From Anthoceros angustus (taxonomy: Eukaryota; Streptophyta; Anthocerotopsida; Anthocerotales; Anthocerotaceae), in assembly GCA_010909165.1 (NCBI GenBank), contig VJWM01000011.1:1240001-1304000 (forward strand): 64,000 nt of DNA. Reading direction: 5' to 3'. Of the stretch, positions 1 through 11,957 are shown in pieces; position 1 is the stretch's first letter; each line of letters starts with the position of its first letter. The translations under genes and the position numbers were made by a program. Below the pieces are notes generated by a model. It did not search any database, was not told the origin of the DNA, and saw only the letters and a list, made by a program, of their open reading frames with translations.

Positions 1-381
1 AGGTAGGTTAGCCATCTTTAGACACTGGGAAAGTGAGCTATGGCGGCGGATGTATAAGAGACCCTTGAGTGTCTCTCTTATACAATGTGTGAGCTCCGTG
101 TGTCGAATTTGTGCGTGGTTGGTTGGAGACATCCGATCGATGATGGGCTGATTCTGTCTGTCCTCTCGTCACAAGAGGGCCGGGAGATCCTGGATGGTCG
201 AGCCGAGTGACCAAGCTCCGTCTGGGGTGACTAGTGGTGAAGGGTGCTCAATGCATGCCAGAGAGGGAAATTCTGGGGACCGGGTGAGATCGCGGTGTGC
301 GAATCACCTGTGGAGCCGACCACTGTTTTTTTTCCTTTCCCAACCCACTGCCTAACCATTGTGTCTAATCCCAAGGAGGGG
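1..381. other. Leading intergenic DNA, nothing recognised
   Basis: No coding domain, RNA gene or element end was recognised here. The open frames that cross it on the minus strand are extensions of the GC-rich minisatellite that follows. Confidence 0.4.
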
Positions 382-535
382 TCGGGTGGCCCAGGGGGTC
401 TGTGGCCCAAGGAGGGTCTGTGGCCCAAGAGAGGTCTGTGGCCCAAGGAGGGTCTGTGTGGCCCAAGGAGGGTCTGTGGCCCAAGGAGGGTCTGTGGCCC
501 AAGAGAGGTCTGGTGGCCCCGAGAGAGGAGGATCT
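382..535. repeat. Minisatellite, about 18-20 bp unit, 7-8 copies
   Basis: The core unit GGTCTGTGGCCCAAGGAG is repeated head to tail with small variants (GAGAGG for GGAGGG, and occasional 1-2 bp length changes). Because the unit is GC-rich and contains no stop in several frames, it creates long spurious open frames on both strands, with Leu-Gly-Pro-Gln style repeats on the minus strand. No real gene is implied. Confidence 0.85.
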
Positions 536-867
536 GTGGGAACATCTTGTGCGCGGTGGTGTATGAGGTCCGAAGAAAGGGGTGAGTGAGTCGTGTGAAG
601 AGGAGTCTAGGAAGTGAGCGCGAGAGTCCGGAAAATGCGGAACGAGGAAGGTTGGGAATAAATTGTGGGGTCGAGGAAATTAGCGACGGAGTGAGGTGCC
701 GGACGTGGGGCCATGGTGCATCCACCGGAGCTCGGGTGAATCCACATGAGTGTGACTTGGTGTACATGTGAACTGTGCATAGGACCATAGCCCTGAGCGT
801 GGGGAACCGGGCGCCAAATAGTCGATCGCGATGCAGCGTGCGCGCCGGTCGGTGGGTCCCACCAGTG

Positions 868-960
868 GGTTGATCACCACACGGTGGCGAATCCACCACG
901 GCGGTGGCGGAATCCACCAGTGGCGAAACCACGGCGGTGGCGAATCCACCACGGTGGTCG
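868..960. repeat. Short imperfect GTGG/CCAC repeat patch
   Basis: Alternating units like GGTGGCGAATCCACCAC occur about four times with variation. Each unit is partly self-complementary (GTGG...CCAC), so the patch could fold into several small hairpins. No function can be assigned. Confidence 0.55.
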
Positions 961-2364
961 AACTACTACTACCGTGGGGCTCACACGTAGTTGATTATGG
1001 TGGTAGGAACCGATTGTAGGAGGACTAGAATCCATAGTTTAGAACATCTTGACACAAAACCATTCCCTTGGGATCGAATCCTAGGACTATAACGACATAG
1101 AGGGTAAATGTGGCCTCTTTGCGTCTTCGGATGCAAAAACCCATTCCACAAGAGAAAAGGACCTACGGTCTTAGGTTGCTAGTAAGCAGCGTAGGTGGGC
1201 TGAGGATTGGGAAAAGGAAGAAGGGAGTACCCCTCTCTCATCTCCTCTCTTGCAACCAAGTTGGAAGGAGCCGTGGGAAAGACACGTACTCCTAAGAAAG
1301 GGAAGAGAAGAAGAAGGGAGACCATGCCGGAGAATCTGCCAAAAATTAACATGCCTATGTTGAAGTGTTTTGTGGGCCAGGTGTGCTCATAGGATCTGAT
1401 TGATTTTTGGCCATGGGGGGGTGAGGAGAACATACAACTCCAGTGGGCATATGGCCACCATTAGGCCTACAGTAATCTTGAGCTCGTAAAGGAGTGCTAT
1501 GCTAGCCTCCAACAGACTCCAAGGCAATTGGCAGCCCTTCTAGACCGGAATGCGAGGACGGACCCGAGGTGTTGGACAGTTCAGAGTATAAGGCAGGTCT
1601 ATGGGAGACCTACGGAAGAGGGGGACGGAATTTTGATAATGAAAAAGGCTAAGGATGGGAAGAAGATGGCTGCCATTTCACTTCCAGAAGGGCCACTGGC
1701 CATGTTACAAGGAGGAGAGAGTGCGAGAATGAAGAATGTCTGGCCCACCATGGCCATTAAGGAATTCAAGTGGCGAACCTTTGCCAAAGTGGTCATGGGT
1801 CTTCTTAATCATTAGCGGAAGACCTACTTCAGCGATACCTTGTTGTTTTTTGTGTGGAGAGTGTCACAGGGTGCGAAACCATATGGGGGAATATTATGTA
1901 TGATGCTTACGTCTATCACAGGGAGAAGATTTTGAAGCCCATCAGCCATTATGCGGAGTCTCCCAGGCTATGTTACTTGTGGGAAGTGGAGGGGTTGTTG
2001 AGTGCTGAGGAATTGTCAGACGCATGGGCGCCTGTCATGACACACAAGCGGGGCAGAAGAATATGCCTTAGGGACAATAGGAACGCATGTGAGTGGAATG
2101 AGGATGCATGAGTAGGTGATACACATGATGAGGTGCATGGTCATGTAGCAACCGTATAGCGATCGTATAGATACGATATTATTGTTGTATAGTGATCGTA
2201 TAGCGATAGTATAAACACCGCCTAATGACACAACTACACCGTAATCACTATCAAGGCACATCATTGTGACCTGCAAAATTTCGCAGTGGCCAACAAACGT
2301 TGCACTTGAGAATCACAGGCACCACCTTTCCCGTCTGAGGTAGTGAATGGTGCATCAGAAGACT
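961..2364. other. Intergenic DNA with short uncharacterised open frames
   Basis: Two plus-strand open frames (1528-1815 and 1854-2111) are of ordinary composition but match no family I recognise. They could be eroded transposon coding sequence, since a decayed Ty3/gypsy element lies about 1.3 kb to the right. I do not call a gene. Confidence 0.3.
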
Positions 2365-2695
2365 GGGTTCCTTCATTTGCCGAGCCTGTATGACCATGTC
2401 ATTGGCGAAATCCTTCTGAAGTTGCCTGAAAAGCAAGACCCTTGCACAATGTGAGTCCTGGCTGCCAGACTGCACAAAAATCGTGAAACAAAGGTGCAAC
2501 ACGCAGCCGCATGAACACCGGTGTCACTTCAAGATGTTGTGTGTGTGAGCGTCCAATTTCCTTCATTTGCCGAGCTTGTATGAGCATCCCATTTGCGAAA
2601 TCCTTCTGAAGTTGCCTGAAAAGCAAGGCACTTGCATTCAGTTAGTCCTGGCTGCCTGACTGAACAAAAAACGTGAAACAAAGGTGCAACACGCT
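2365..2695. repeat. About 191-bp tandem duplication (two diverged copies)
   Basis: The block starting at about 2370 (CTTCATTTGCCGAGC...) is repeated at about 2561. Both copies contain GAAATCCTTCTGAAGTTGCC, AGTCCTGGCTGCC and GTGAAACAAAGGTGCAACAC in the same order and end alike. They differ by scattered substitutions and small indels, so the duplication is not recent. Short minus-strand frames here are by-products. Confidence 0.8.
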
Positions 2696-3404
2696 ACACG
2701 CCGCACCATCACCTAATATGCTCAGTGCACAAAAAGCGTTACAGTTCGTCCTCACATGTCCCGTCTCCTAAGACACACAGGGTCACTCACTCTGAGCGGG
2801 CACAGATGCAGCATGAGGAACAGGGTGTTGGATGTCGGCCCGGCGGTAGAGCCGTGGATGCGATTCAAATGACTATCATCTTCGGTGAAAGTCCCATACA
2901 TCCAAGCGCAAGCATAGCATGTTAGTAGTACTCAACACACCAAACGTAGGGACTGCTCCCACATCCTGTCCTTCCTACATACGATTAGCAACATGTCTAA
3001 GCGGAGGATTTGCATTGGGCGTGACGCGGCCATACTTGCAAACAAAAGTTCCTGTATGTATGTGTTGCCCGCCTGTTTCACATGTATGTGTGCTGATACG
3101 ATGGAAACCCTAAAACCCTTAACAAGAAAAGATCTGTATGACACCATTGGAACACCAGGCCGATGAACGTGTGATAGAATGTTTTTTTCCCGCGTACGAA
3201 CCTCTGGAATCCATAGAACGAGCCGTAGAACACAGTCTTGAAGCAACAAAACAAACCAAAAAGCCAACACTTGTGCGTAGATAACTACATGTGTGAATTG
3301 TATGCTATATGATGCATGGTATTTATGAAGCGCTCGGCGCACTGCAGAAAGTCAAGAGAGAAAAACAAGACCATTAAAGCGAGGACGGCGCAAACGAAGC
3401 AAAT
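2696..3404. other. Intergenic DNA, nothing recognised
   Basis: No protein family, RNA or repeat was recognised in this stretch on either strand. Confidence 0.35.
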
Positions 3405-4942
3405 GTGTTTTCATGCGATAGGAGTATGATTACCTGGGTCACATTATCAGCGCAACAGGTATTAGGATGGACCCTCGCAAAGTTGAAGCAGTGGTCGACT
3501 GGCCCTTACCCTAGGATGATATCACCCAACTTCGGGGATTCTTGGGCATGGCCGGTTTCTACCACCATTTTATCCAAGGTTTTAGCAAGACTGTTGTACC
3601 CCTGACCAATGCCCTTAGACACTCGGTGCACAAACCCCTCCAGCTGGGACCTGAGGCAATCAAGGCTTTTGAGGCCTTGAAGCAAGCCCTCAGCACTGCC
3701 CTAGTATTGGCCATGGCAGACACTCATGCACCATATGTCCTGCACACAGATGCATCGGACTTTGCTATCGGAGCAGTTTTATCGCAACATGGCCGAGTTA
3801 TCGCATATGAATCCAGAAAGTTACAAGGTGCACAGCTAAATTATGACAAGGAAATGCTTGCCATTACGCATGCCCTGAAGGCATGGAAGCATTACCTCTG
3901 GGTCAAAAGGTGTTATGCCACACTGATCATCATTCCTTGCAGCACTTCTTCTCCCAGCCAAACCTGAATGCCAGACAGCTAGTGCCAGTGGGCTGAATAT
4001 CTGGCTGACTTTGACCTGAAGATCAAGTATATGTCCAGCCAATCCAACGTGGTCACATATGCCTTGAGTAGGCCGGCTGCACCTCCATGACAACATGGTC
4101 TCACCACCCCAGTGCAGGCAAAATCCCCAGTGAAGTTGTTGAAATTATACCAAAGACAACCGCGGATGCAACCGGAATTCCCAGCACTTACCCAGTAGTA
4201 TTCCCTCAAAGATGCTTGTGTATATCGCAAGGGACGATTAATCATCCCTTCACAGCTCATTGAGGTAAAGAAGTCCATCTTGCATGACATGCATGATTCA
4301 CCAATATAAAGCCACCTGGGCATCGACAAAACGTATGCCAAGGTCCGAGAGCACTTCTACTGGGAAGGTATGCGTGTACCCCCACCACCGGGCTTATGGC
4401 CCAACAGCCAAGAACGGTGGCATAGTGCGGCTGAACTAGCATAGGACATATGGCACGAAGTACGAATGGCCCGACAGAAGCTCCAGGTGGTACAAGACCG
4501 GCAAACGACATCGCCGAGACATCAGCTACGATATTGGCCAACTTGTTTGGCTCCGCATCAAGCCTCACAGGTATCCAGCCTTGATTTAGAAATGAGACAA
4601 CCTCACTTACCGTTTTGCAGGCCCCTTCCGCGTTGTGAAACACATCAACAAGGTCGCATACCAGTTGGACCTGCCCTCAGACTGGTGCCTCTGCAGGACA
4701 TTTCATGTGTCCATGCTCAAGCCGGTGATAAGCCGCCGTGCTGACCTTGCCTCACTGACAACAGACTCCTGCAACGAACTACCCTCAGCGACATCCTTGA
4801 CAGAAACACATCCGGGGCTTCCTAGTTGCATGGGAGGGCGAATCCGACTCAGCGGCGACATGGGAACCAGAAGATTTTTGCTTGCAATTTCCCCATCTGT
4901 GTGCGCATATCCAAGATGGCCAGGAGGACCTGGCCATAGCTA
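3405..4942 (+). mobile_element. Degenerate Ty3/gypsy retrotransposon pol region
   Basis: This is the decayed 3' half of a Ty3/gypsy polyprotein. From 3422 the frame reads the end of reverse transcriptase (YLGHIIS, then LRGFLGMAGFYHHF after a frame change). RNase H follows at about 3720-3910 (LHTDASDFAIGAVLSQ, YDKEMLAITHALKAWKHYL). The integrase N-terminal zinc-finger region is at about 4310-4375 (HLGIDKTYAKVREHFYWEGM). The sequence then jumps straight to the integrase C-terminal end (FRVVKHINKVAYQLDLP, FHVSMLKPV, about 4620-4725). The integrase catalytic core (DD35E) is therefore missing and several frameshifts and stops are present. Loss of the core and the frame breaks show that the copy is dead. 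The order RT-RH-INT is diagnostic of Ty3/gypsy; a chromovirus relative is possible but no chromodomain is clearly seen. Confidence 0.9.
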
Positions 4943-5500
4943 GTGGGGGAGAATGAAACAAGCGAGGATGAACAGGCCACTCGCATCATCAACAAGGAAC
5001 AACCTCAGAGCCGAAACCGCCATAGCCATATACGGCCAGGAAGCGGGAACCCTACGCGGTATCTGTACTTACGATCGTATAAGCAATCACTTAATAAATA
5101 CAGCTAAATAGACTAATTATGGAAAATAGGCTAGTTACGAAAAATAGGCTAATTACAAAAATAGGCTAATTATGGGTAAATAGAATAATTACCCATTTAT
5201 TAAATGCAAGAAGTGTAAAACGAGATTGACCCCAACTAACCATAGTAAACGCGAACGACTAGGATAGAAGACCAAAAATGAACGGTTAAATGGGCATAAG
5301 TGGGTTCTTGGCCTGCTCCCATGCCATGTATATGTACCATAGACCACGAAAACCAAAGCGTCCATTTTCCCTGAAGCTGAAAACGGAGCCGCGTTGCAGC
5401 ATCCACAAACTCTTCATTCCGTCAGCACACTTGAGCTAACCAGTGCCCATGTGAGATTAGCGGTGACAAGAAAAGTGAGGCCAAATTGCTCGCAAAATAC
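4943..5500 (+). mobile_element. Candidate polypurine tract and 3' LTR of the gypsy remnant
   Basis: Directly after the pol frame is GTGGGGGAGAATGA (about 4943-4956), which looks like a polypurine tract followed by a TG start, as expected for a 3' LTR. Within the putative LTR, at about 5105-5185, an 18-bp unit (AAAATAGGCTAATTAC) is repeated three to four times. The right end of the LTR cannot be placed without a second LTR, and none was found upstream. Confidence 0.45.
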
Positions 5501-8409
5501 TTGGCCAATTGTAACTGTCTTGGTATCATCTGATCGAGCTTAACAAGAGGAACATAATGGTACTAAACATGTATTTTTTTGAGTCAATATAACGATGGAA
5601 CGTGGGCCTTGAGTTTTTCTGCAACTTCAGAGATCAAGATCAATTTCTCACCAAGTACTCAACCAATTGTAACTATTTTGATACCATCTTGCAGCGCTAA
5701 ACAAGAAGAACACAATCATACCTTGCTTGTTATTTTTGAAGCACTATAACGACGTTTACATGTGAAAGAAGGAGCTAAGAGGTAGGTACTAGTCTCTAAA
5801 TTTGAAACTTTGTACATGTGTATCATGTCACATTTTCTTCGAGTGAACAATCCAGTGCTGTGTATTGAAAGAAATGTTGGAGCATAACTACAAGTGTAGA
5901 GGCTTCTCAAAACAGGGTACTAGCTCTCAAGTGTGCATAGTTGGTTTGACACAAGAGTTGAAGAAACTACAATGCTCTCCAAGTGGTTTTTATAGCAACA
6001 GATTTTGTGAACACACATAATTGGATAAGCATTGAGCAGGGCCTCATGTAGTCGAGCTGTGCAGGTTGTGGAGTGTGTGCCTCCAAGCACCTCCAAAAAT
6101 GGCAGAATGATGTGCAAACCTATATAGAGAAGGAATATTGGGGAGGCAGTGAAGTGTTTAACAGATCTGGATCTGGTTACGATTATTTCACCACACCTTA
6201 GAGCAAGCTGGAGCTACCTCCATCAAGTGGAAGTGGGCAGCAACGAGGCCTGACCTCTTTCTCATAAATCTTTGCAGTGAGCCTGCAGAGTGGCACACAA
6301 ATGCTACAGCTCCTATTTCTTTTGAAGTTGAACTCTAGAGTTGGAGTGGATCTTAAGCTGGACATGGTGTTTTGGGTCTAGGCATGCAGCCAGCACTAAT
6401 TAATGACGGACTTAGAAGACGCATAAGCAAGTCTGGTAGATCAGTTGCAGGCCAGTGAAGGATGCACGCGACGTGGTGCTTTGATCCTTGATGGAGTGCG
6501 TTTAATTGAAAGTTTTAGATCATATCTGGTGGGAAGGCAACCTCAAGCATCTTTGAACCAGCATGATCCCTTGTGCCTGCTATTGAAAATGGCAGTGGTG
6601 GTTTTCCTTGGTCTAATGAAAGACCATTTGACAATGTGGAGTTCTAATACAATTGCAGGCGATCTGGACATTTTGTGAGCCGAGGTGCTTGGGTATCAGC
6701 CTCTCGAGCATGGTTTTAGCAGGAAGGTTGTGACTATGGGGACCATTGGATGAATACTACATACTGCTAAAGCTTGAGAGTGCACATGTTGAGGGAATAT
6801 GATTTTACAAAGGCAAAGCTAAACAAGCCAGATAAGTATATACTGTGAGTAAGGCTTGAAGTGAAGTGGTCGGTGTTGTGGATACAAGGCTGTGCAAACA
6901 CAAATGGCAAGACCTAACCTTTCGAAGGCTGGTGTACATCAACGCAAAATCTTAATTAAGTGCACGGTTGCAACCAGTACATTTGAACATGTTTTGCTTG
7001 GTTGTGAAGTGTCATGTCGTGTGGGGCATGCTGTTCACAATTGCTAAATTATTCTTTTAGTATATTGCTCACAATTGCTAATATTCATAAATACAGCATT
7101 GATGTGGATCCAGCTGTCTAACAAAGTGACCTTGTAATTCGAATGCATGACAACTAGTACGGGAGGCAAACCATAGTAGGAGCTTGTTGAGGCCAATCTT
7201 GTTTACAAAATTGGAGAAGTCATTTTATCATATGAGAAGCACTACTTTATTACAAGACATTTGAACCTAGTCCTCAGCGTATAATGTTGTTCGACAATAA
7301 AGCAGACATATCATTTAGCGCAAGACTGTTTTTGTGAATATTGACCAGCGTCATTTAGCGCAAGGCTATTTGTGTGAATATTGAGCAACAGCTCTCTAGA
7401 ATTATTATTTTTTAAGACAAGCAAAGTGTGCGGAAGTGGATCTTGCTTTGGACAAGCCCGATGTGATGCGAGATTCGATTAGGCACTTTGATCAAACTTG
7501 GGACGCTTTGGTATTCATGCAATTTGTAAGCAAGCTAGTGAAGTTTGCGTAGGAAGCCAATTGAGGATACCAAACAGGACTTCAATGCACTTTTGGAAAT
7601 TCCGGAAGGTGGCCAAGGTAAGGGAAGCTCGCCGAGGTATGTGAGGAATTCACAAGGTTGTTGCGAGGAAAATAATTATCCATGCTGAAATATTTTTGGA
7701 TATATTCATAGAATTTCATCTAGAATAAAAAATTTTAGAAGATAAACAAATTAAAAATTGAAACCTTCCCCTCAAGGAGGCAGAAGAGAAATTCATGCGA
7801 GTTTTAAAATAAGTTCATGTGAGATTTTGAAGCTTTGAGCAGGGAAGAACAGTGCTATATATATACATACATACATACATACATATTGGTTTAATTATAA
7901 ATCATTCTAATTTTATTATTGACAATATTATGAGTTGCACTAGTGAAATATAGAAATTATCACTAATTTGATAATTTTATTAATAAAACAATTCAACTTG
8001 ACAAATCGATCATTAAAGAGGGGAAGAGTGACACCTTCTGCTAATAAACTAAAGGAAATGCTAATAAACTAAAGCAGTGACTACCATGATAAAAATTCGA
8101 ATGTAGTAGAAATTAAAAAGCAAATAGATAAAACAATTAAATATAGAGCTAGATATAGAGCAAGAAGAAAACTACTCAATAGGTTAGGAAAAGAGTGAAT
8201 GATTTGATTTGCAATGATGTCAACTTAGATGATGTGAATAATCGAGAAGAGATAGGATCAAAAGGATGATAGAAATAACACAATCTCATCCATAAATGAG
8301 CTGAAACGAACGTGTTCAATTAGAGGCCTAGAAATTGTAGAGAAAGAACCAGAGCAAGCTGTAGTTACTTTCAATGAGAAACATTTAGTTACAGAAAAGA
8401 TGGAAAAGA
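5501..8409. other. Long AT-rich gene-free region
   Basis: About 2.9 kb with no recognised protein, RNA gene or element end. It contains a short TATA/TACA microsatellite (about 7857-7886) and one short internal direct repeat near 7310-7385 (CATTTAGCGCAAG...TGTGAATATTGA twice). The open frames are short and of random appearance. Confidence 0.4.
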
Positions 8410-8640
8410 AGACTTCATTATAAAAAAGAGATGGGAAAAAACCCATCCACCCAAAAACAAAGGGGGAAAAAGCCAACGAAGGGCACAATGCCAGGGGGAC
8501 TAGCCCCCACGATCACGCATTTCCAAACTACCAACCGCCTGAAGAACTTCGTGGTCAGGGATGTGAAAAGGCCTACTTACCACCGGTGTCGAAGCCGCAT
8601 CTCCCCGTCGTTTCTATATCTGCGTTAGCGCCTCTGCTGA
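8410..8640 (-). mobile_element. Dispersed repeat, family with copies at 48.5 and 50.2 kb
   Basis: This block shares a long run of motifs with 48530-48720 and 50238-50420: GAAGACTT(C/T)ATTATAAAAA, CCAACGAAG, CTAGCCCCCACGATCACGCA and GGCCTACTTACCACCGGTGT. Read on the minus strand the family ends in TATAATAAAGTCTTC, a polyadenylation-like signal followed by a TTC tail. That suggests the 3' end of a LINE- or SINE-type element. No coding sequence is recognised inside it. The divergence from the other two copies shows that it is an older insertion. Confidence 0.6.
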
Positions 8641-8799
8641 AAGGGAGGTAGAGGTATAGTATATCTACTATAGAAAACTGAAAAATTTGTTGGAAATTCT
8701 AAATCAAATGTATCAATTAAACAACTAATGTATATGCTACATGTATTAAAGATGCAAGAACACGAAGATTAGAAATGAGATTTCCTTCATCCAATACCG

Positions 8800-9937
8800 A
8801 ATGCGGCTTAGTAAACGAAGACCATTACATTGACCCCAGGGCTGAATGGAGGAACTTCAACGATGGTGAACACGGTTCTTGAACGCGTGGGATTCCTACT
8901 AATGATGTGCTCGAAATGGAGGACATTTAACAACTTGCTTAGATATTAGGGGCACAAGTGCCGAGGCTAAACACTTCAAAATTAGCTATGAGGTCATCAA
9001 AAGTTTGATCGCGATCCTCACAAAGGCTTGAAGCGTGGTGCTAATCTTATTGAAACACTTGCCGGAAATTTGCAATTGACAACCAACATTCAACATTTGG
9101 CATTGAGTTTTCAAAATTGAACAACAAGGGATCAAGTCAATTTGTGCGTGTTTCTTTACTTTATTCTGTCAAAGCGAGAAAAGGCTCCTCGAGTTTTCAA
9201 GAAATTAGCCAATACTCCCATAGCAATATAAGAAAGGAGGATGTTGGACGGTTGGCAAAACAATTGGAAAGGACCTTAAAAGCGGATCTAGAGAAAGAAA
9301 AAGGGTCGACCTAAGTGCGGCACGAGGCCCGGCATGGGCAACGCACAAGCACAAGCACAAGCACAAGCACAGCCCAACCAGGCACAAGCCTTGGCCCTAG
9401 CGGAGGCACAGCGAGGCGCAGAGCGGCGAGCGGGTGAGCGAGCGGAACAGGCAGCACAGTACAAGCACAAGCACAAGCACAAGGAAAGGACTGCAGCGCA
9501 GTGAACCAGACACAACCGAAAGATGAGCACCTGGCACGCACGATCACAAGAACATATTCCATGATCAAAGCAAGGAGCTTCAAGATTCAGCTCCTCAAAA
9601 CATGAAACAATATGATGATATGCTGAAATTTAGCTTATGGGTTTGTACAAAGTTGAACATGAATTCGACACTACAAAAGCGGCGAATGAAGCTTTGCTAT
9701 TATCTTGCATAACCTTGACATACGAAAAAGCCACAAAACATTACAGATGCGATTATCTATATGATATCGCAAGTTTCGAGGAGCGACTTAATCGGAAAGA
9801 TATTCGAGGCGTCGGTATGCGAGATACCACAATTAGAAGTACTTACAAGCATTTATACCGCATGCATCTAAGATAATTCCACCATGGATTTGGAAGAAGA
9901 TGAATTATCACTTGGAGAACTTGTCTTCTACTTAGAT
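8800..9937 (+). pseudogene. Broken TFIIB-like gene copy
   Basis: This is a degenerate partner of the TFIIB-like copy at 32289-33559 on the other strand. It starts inside the zinc ribbon (ECGLVNEDHYIDPRAEWRNF at about 8801-8865), so the first CxxC pair is absent. It then continues through the first cyclin-like fold, a Gln/Ala-type repeat (here CACAAG units at about 9335-9485) and the second cyclin-like fold. Stops and frameshifts are frequent: for example a stop follows GEHGS near 8880, and a frame change occurs at about 9190 inside AP(R)[11 protein letters not shown]. Similarity to the minus-strand copy continues past the stop codon to about 10027, so 3' flanking DNA was duplicated too. In a functional gene the product would be the general transcription factor that bridges TBP and RNA polymerase II. 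Confidence 0.8.
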
Positions 9938-11021
9938 TATGTTTAAGGTTCATTAGTTAGAATTCATTTAGATTTGTTGGTTATATTCATTAGGTCACCC
10001 TTATAAAGTTTCATGGACTCGAAGTATAACTGTCTGACTCTCGATGGCAAGTATGACCGTACTGACTCTCGATGGCAAGTATTATAGCTGTTGTGTCTTA
10101 TACACGACGCACCTTCCAGACTTACGGAGCTAATAAGCCATGGTAAAGATGCTGGAGCAAGAACTGTGTGTGTATGAATGCAGTTGGTCGAGCCCCTTTC
10201 AACCAGGGCGTACACTTAGCAATTGTTCAGGGACTCAAGCATCCCAATACTCATGCTAGCCCTAAGTGACCACTCACCCTTGCACATGTTCTCACCCGGC
10301 CAAGATGTGTAGTCAAGACTCTAGAGCTTACAATGAGCATCAAGAAACTACATCTTACAATGACTAGGAGGGCATCAACCATGTATTGCTCAATGCCTCC
10401 GTTACAAGATGGTGAGGCTGCTTTATGTAGTAGGACCTCTCGCCCAAATATAGGATGGTCTTAATTTGATGAGGTGCCCTTCAAATTTTGGACCCCTAAT
10501 TCTCTATGTAACGTTAATACATGACTCTACATGCCATGCTTAGCAAATCAAAAATCAAATTGATTGATATCGCTTTCATCGCTTCCCAATAATCTTACAC
10601 AAAGTCCATCATGGCTAAAACTAGCACACGCCACATGGTAAGAATTTTTCGATGTCATACACATATCCAAAACAGAGATCACATTGGACCGACAACCTCG
10701 CAACTCTAATAGGAATGTATAAAATACATATTTCAGTTCTTCCAAATGAGCATAATCCTAACGTCTTGGTAAAATAAGATGAAAAACTAAAAAGAAAAGC
10801 CAATTAGTGTATGTTAAGAAGATGCATATGTTGCATGCTTCATGCAATCTCCTAGTAGAGAGGAATTGCTGCAGCTACCAATGAAAGGCAAAGGCAAACG
10901 CAAAGGCAACTCTCATGTTCTCTTCTAGCTTGTTGAGTTGTAGTGCCCTATCTTCCCATTCAAGCTTTGCAGCTATGATTTCACTGGTGATGCCAAATCC
11001 TGTCTGATTGAGAATCAACGT
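9938..11021. other. Intergenic DNA, nothing recognised
   Basis: The first ~90 bases are the duplicated 3' flank of the TFIIB-like copy. After that there is a small direct repeat (GACTCTCGATGGCAAGTAT twice, about 10036-10080), and nothing further is recognised. Confidence 0.4.
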
Positions 11022-11390
11022 TCTCAATTAGATGACCACATTCTTTCTTCTGTCTTCCTTGAATTAGTTGATTAGATAACCACATTCTTTCTTTTGTCTT
11101 CCTTGAATTAGATTGATTAGATAACCACATTCTTTCTTTTGTCTTCCTTGAATTAAATTGATTAGATAACCATATTCTTTCTTTTGTTTTCCTTGAATTA
11201 GATTGATTAGATAACCACATTCTTTCTTTTGTCTTTCTTGAATTAGATTGATTAGATAACCACATTCTTTCTTTTGTCTTTCTTGAATTAGATTGATTAG
11301 ATAACCACATTCTTTCTTTTGTCTTTCTTGAATTAGATTGATTAGATAACCACATTCTTTCTTTTGTCTTCCTTGAATTAGATTGAGAAT
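11022..11390 (-). repeat. 45-bp tandem array, about 8 copies
   Basis: A 45-bp unit (TTGAATTAGATTGATTAGAT... followed by CACATTCTTTC...) is repeated about eight times with few changes. Because 45 is divisible by three, the minus strand keeps one open frame in which each unit reads MWLSNQSNSRKTKER. The frame ends just beyond the array on both sides. No gene structure surrounds it and no family matches, so I treat it as a satellite-like repeat and not as a protein. Confidence 0.85.
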
Positions 11391-11957
11391 TCTTACGAGT
11401 TCGTAGAATAATGAGGATCTATAATTTGCTTATCTTTTTTTTTTTTAATCAACTAGTGAATGTCCTTGACATTCCCATCCTGTTGTTATCAAAACATTTT
11501 TCTCTATTACGGATAATTACTTTTTTCCCAATTTATTTTCTCTATTACGGATAATTTCTTTTTCCCCAATCAGCCTGACATCTTATGGCCAAGTTGGAAA
11601 TGATTGTTTGGTTGCTTTGAATTTTAATTGTTCAGGGTACATTTTGCATAGTTTCATCAATCTTGCTTTAGGAATTGCTTGACACACCTCATCAAGATCA
11701 CAATAGACATATCTTCTCAGTGACACTAAATACCCTGCAGCTAACATAGCTTCTAGTCCAGATGAAATTTGAGCAACTCTACCGATATCAGGCTATACAC
11801 ATATACACTCATTTTCTCTTTTCTCCAATTCATTGAATATCTTAGTCAATGATTATTATATTCTTATCTCTAACTTATTACTAACAACCTCAACATTTAA
11901 ACACTCTTTGATAAATTTCATACATTTGTTCTACAATAGATAACTTTTGGCAGTTAT
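11391..11957. other. AT-rich spacer with a short internal repeat
   Basis: A TCTCTATTACGGATAAT motif occurs twice near 11500-11550. The segment TTCCCATTC(A/T)AGCTTTGCAG...TTTCACTGGTGATGCC near 10957-10995 recurs at 11963-12010, so the 45-bp array and this spacer lie between two copies of one short gypsy-derived segment. No gene is recognised. Confidence 0.45.

Noticed and set aside
231-932. 233-codon minus-strand frame with LGPQTLLGPQ repeats
   Set aside because: It is created by the GC-rich minisatellite; the plus strand is equally open in two phases, and nothing outside the array looks coding.
1065-1085. GGGATCGAATCCTAGG as a tRNA T-loop
   Set aside because: No matching A-box, acceptor stem or cloverleaf could be found around it.
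11022-11390. CRISPR-like direct repeats
   Set aside because: The units are contiguous with no unique spacers, and the genome is eukaryotic.
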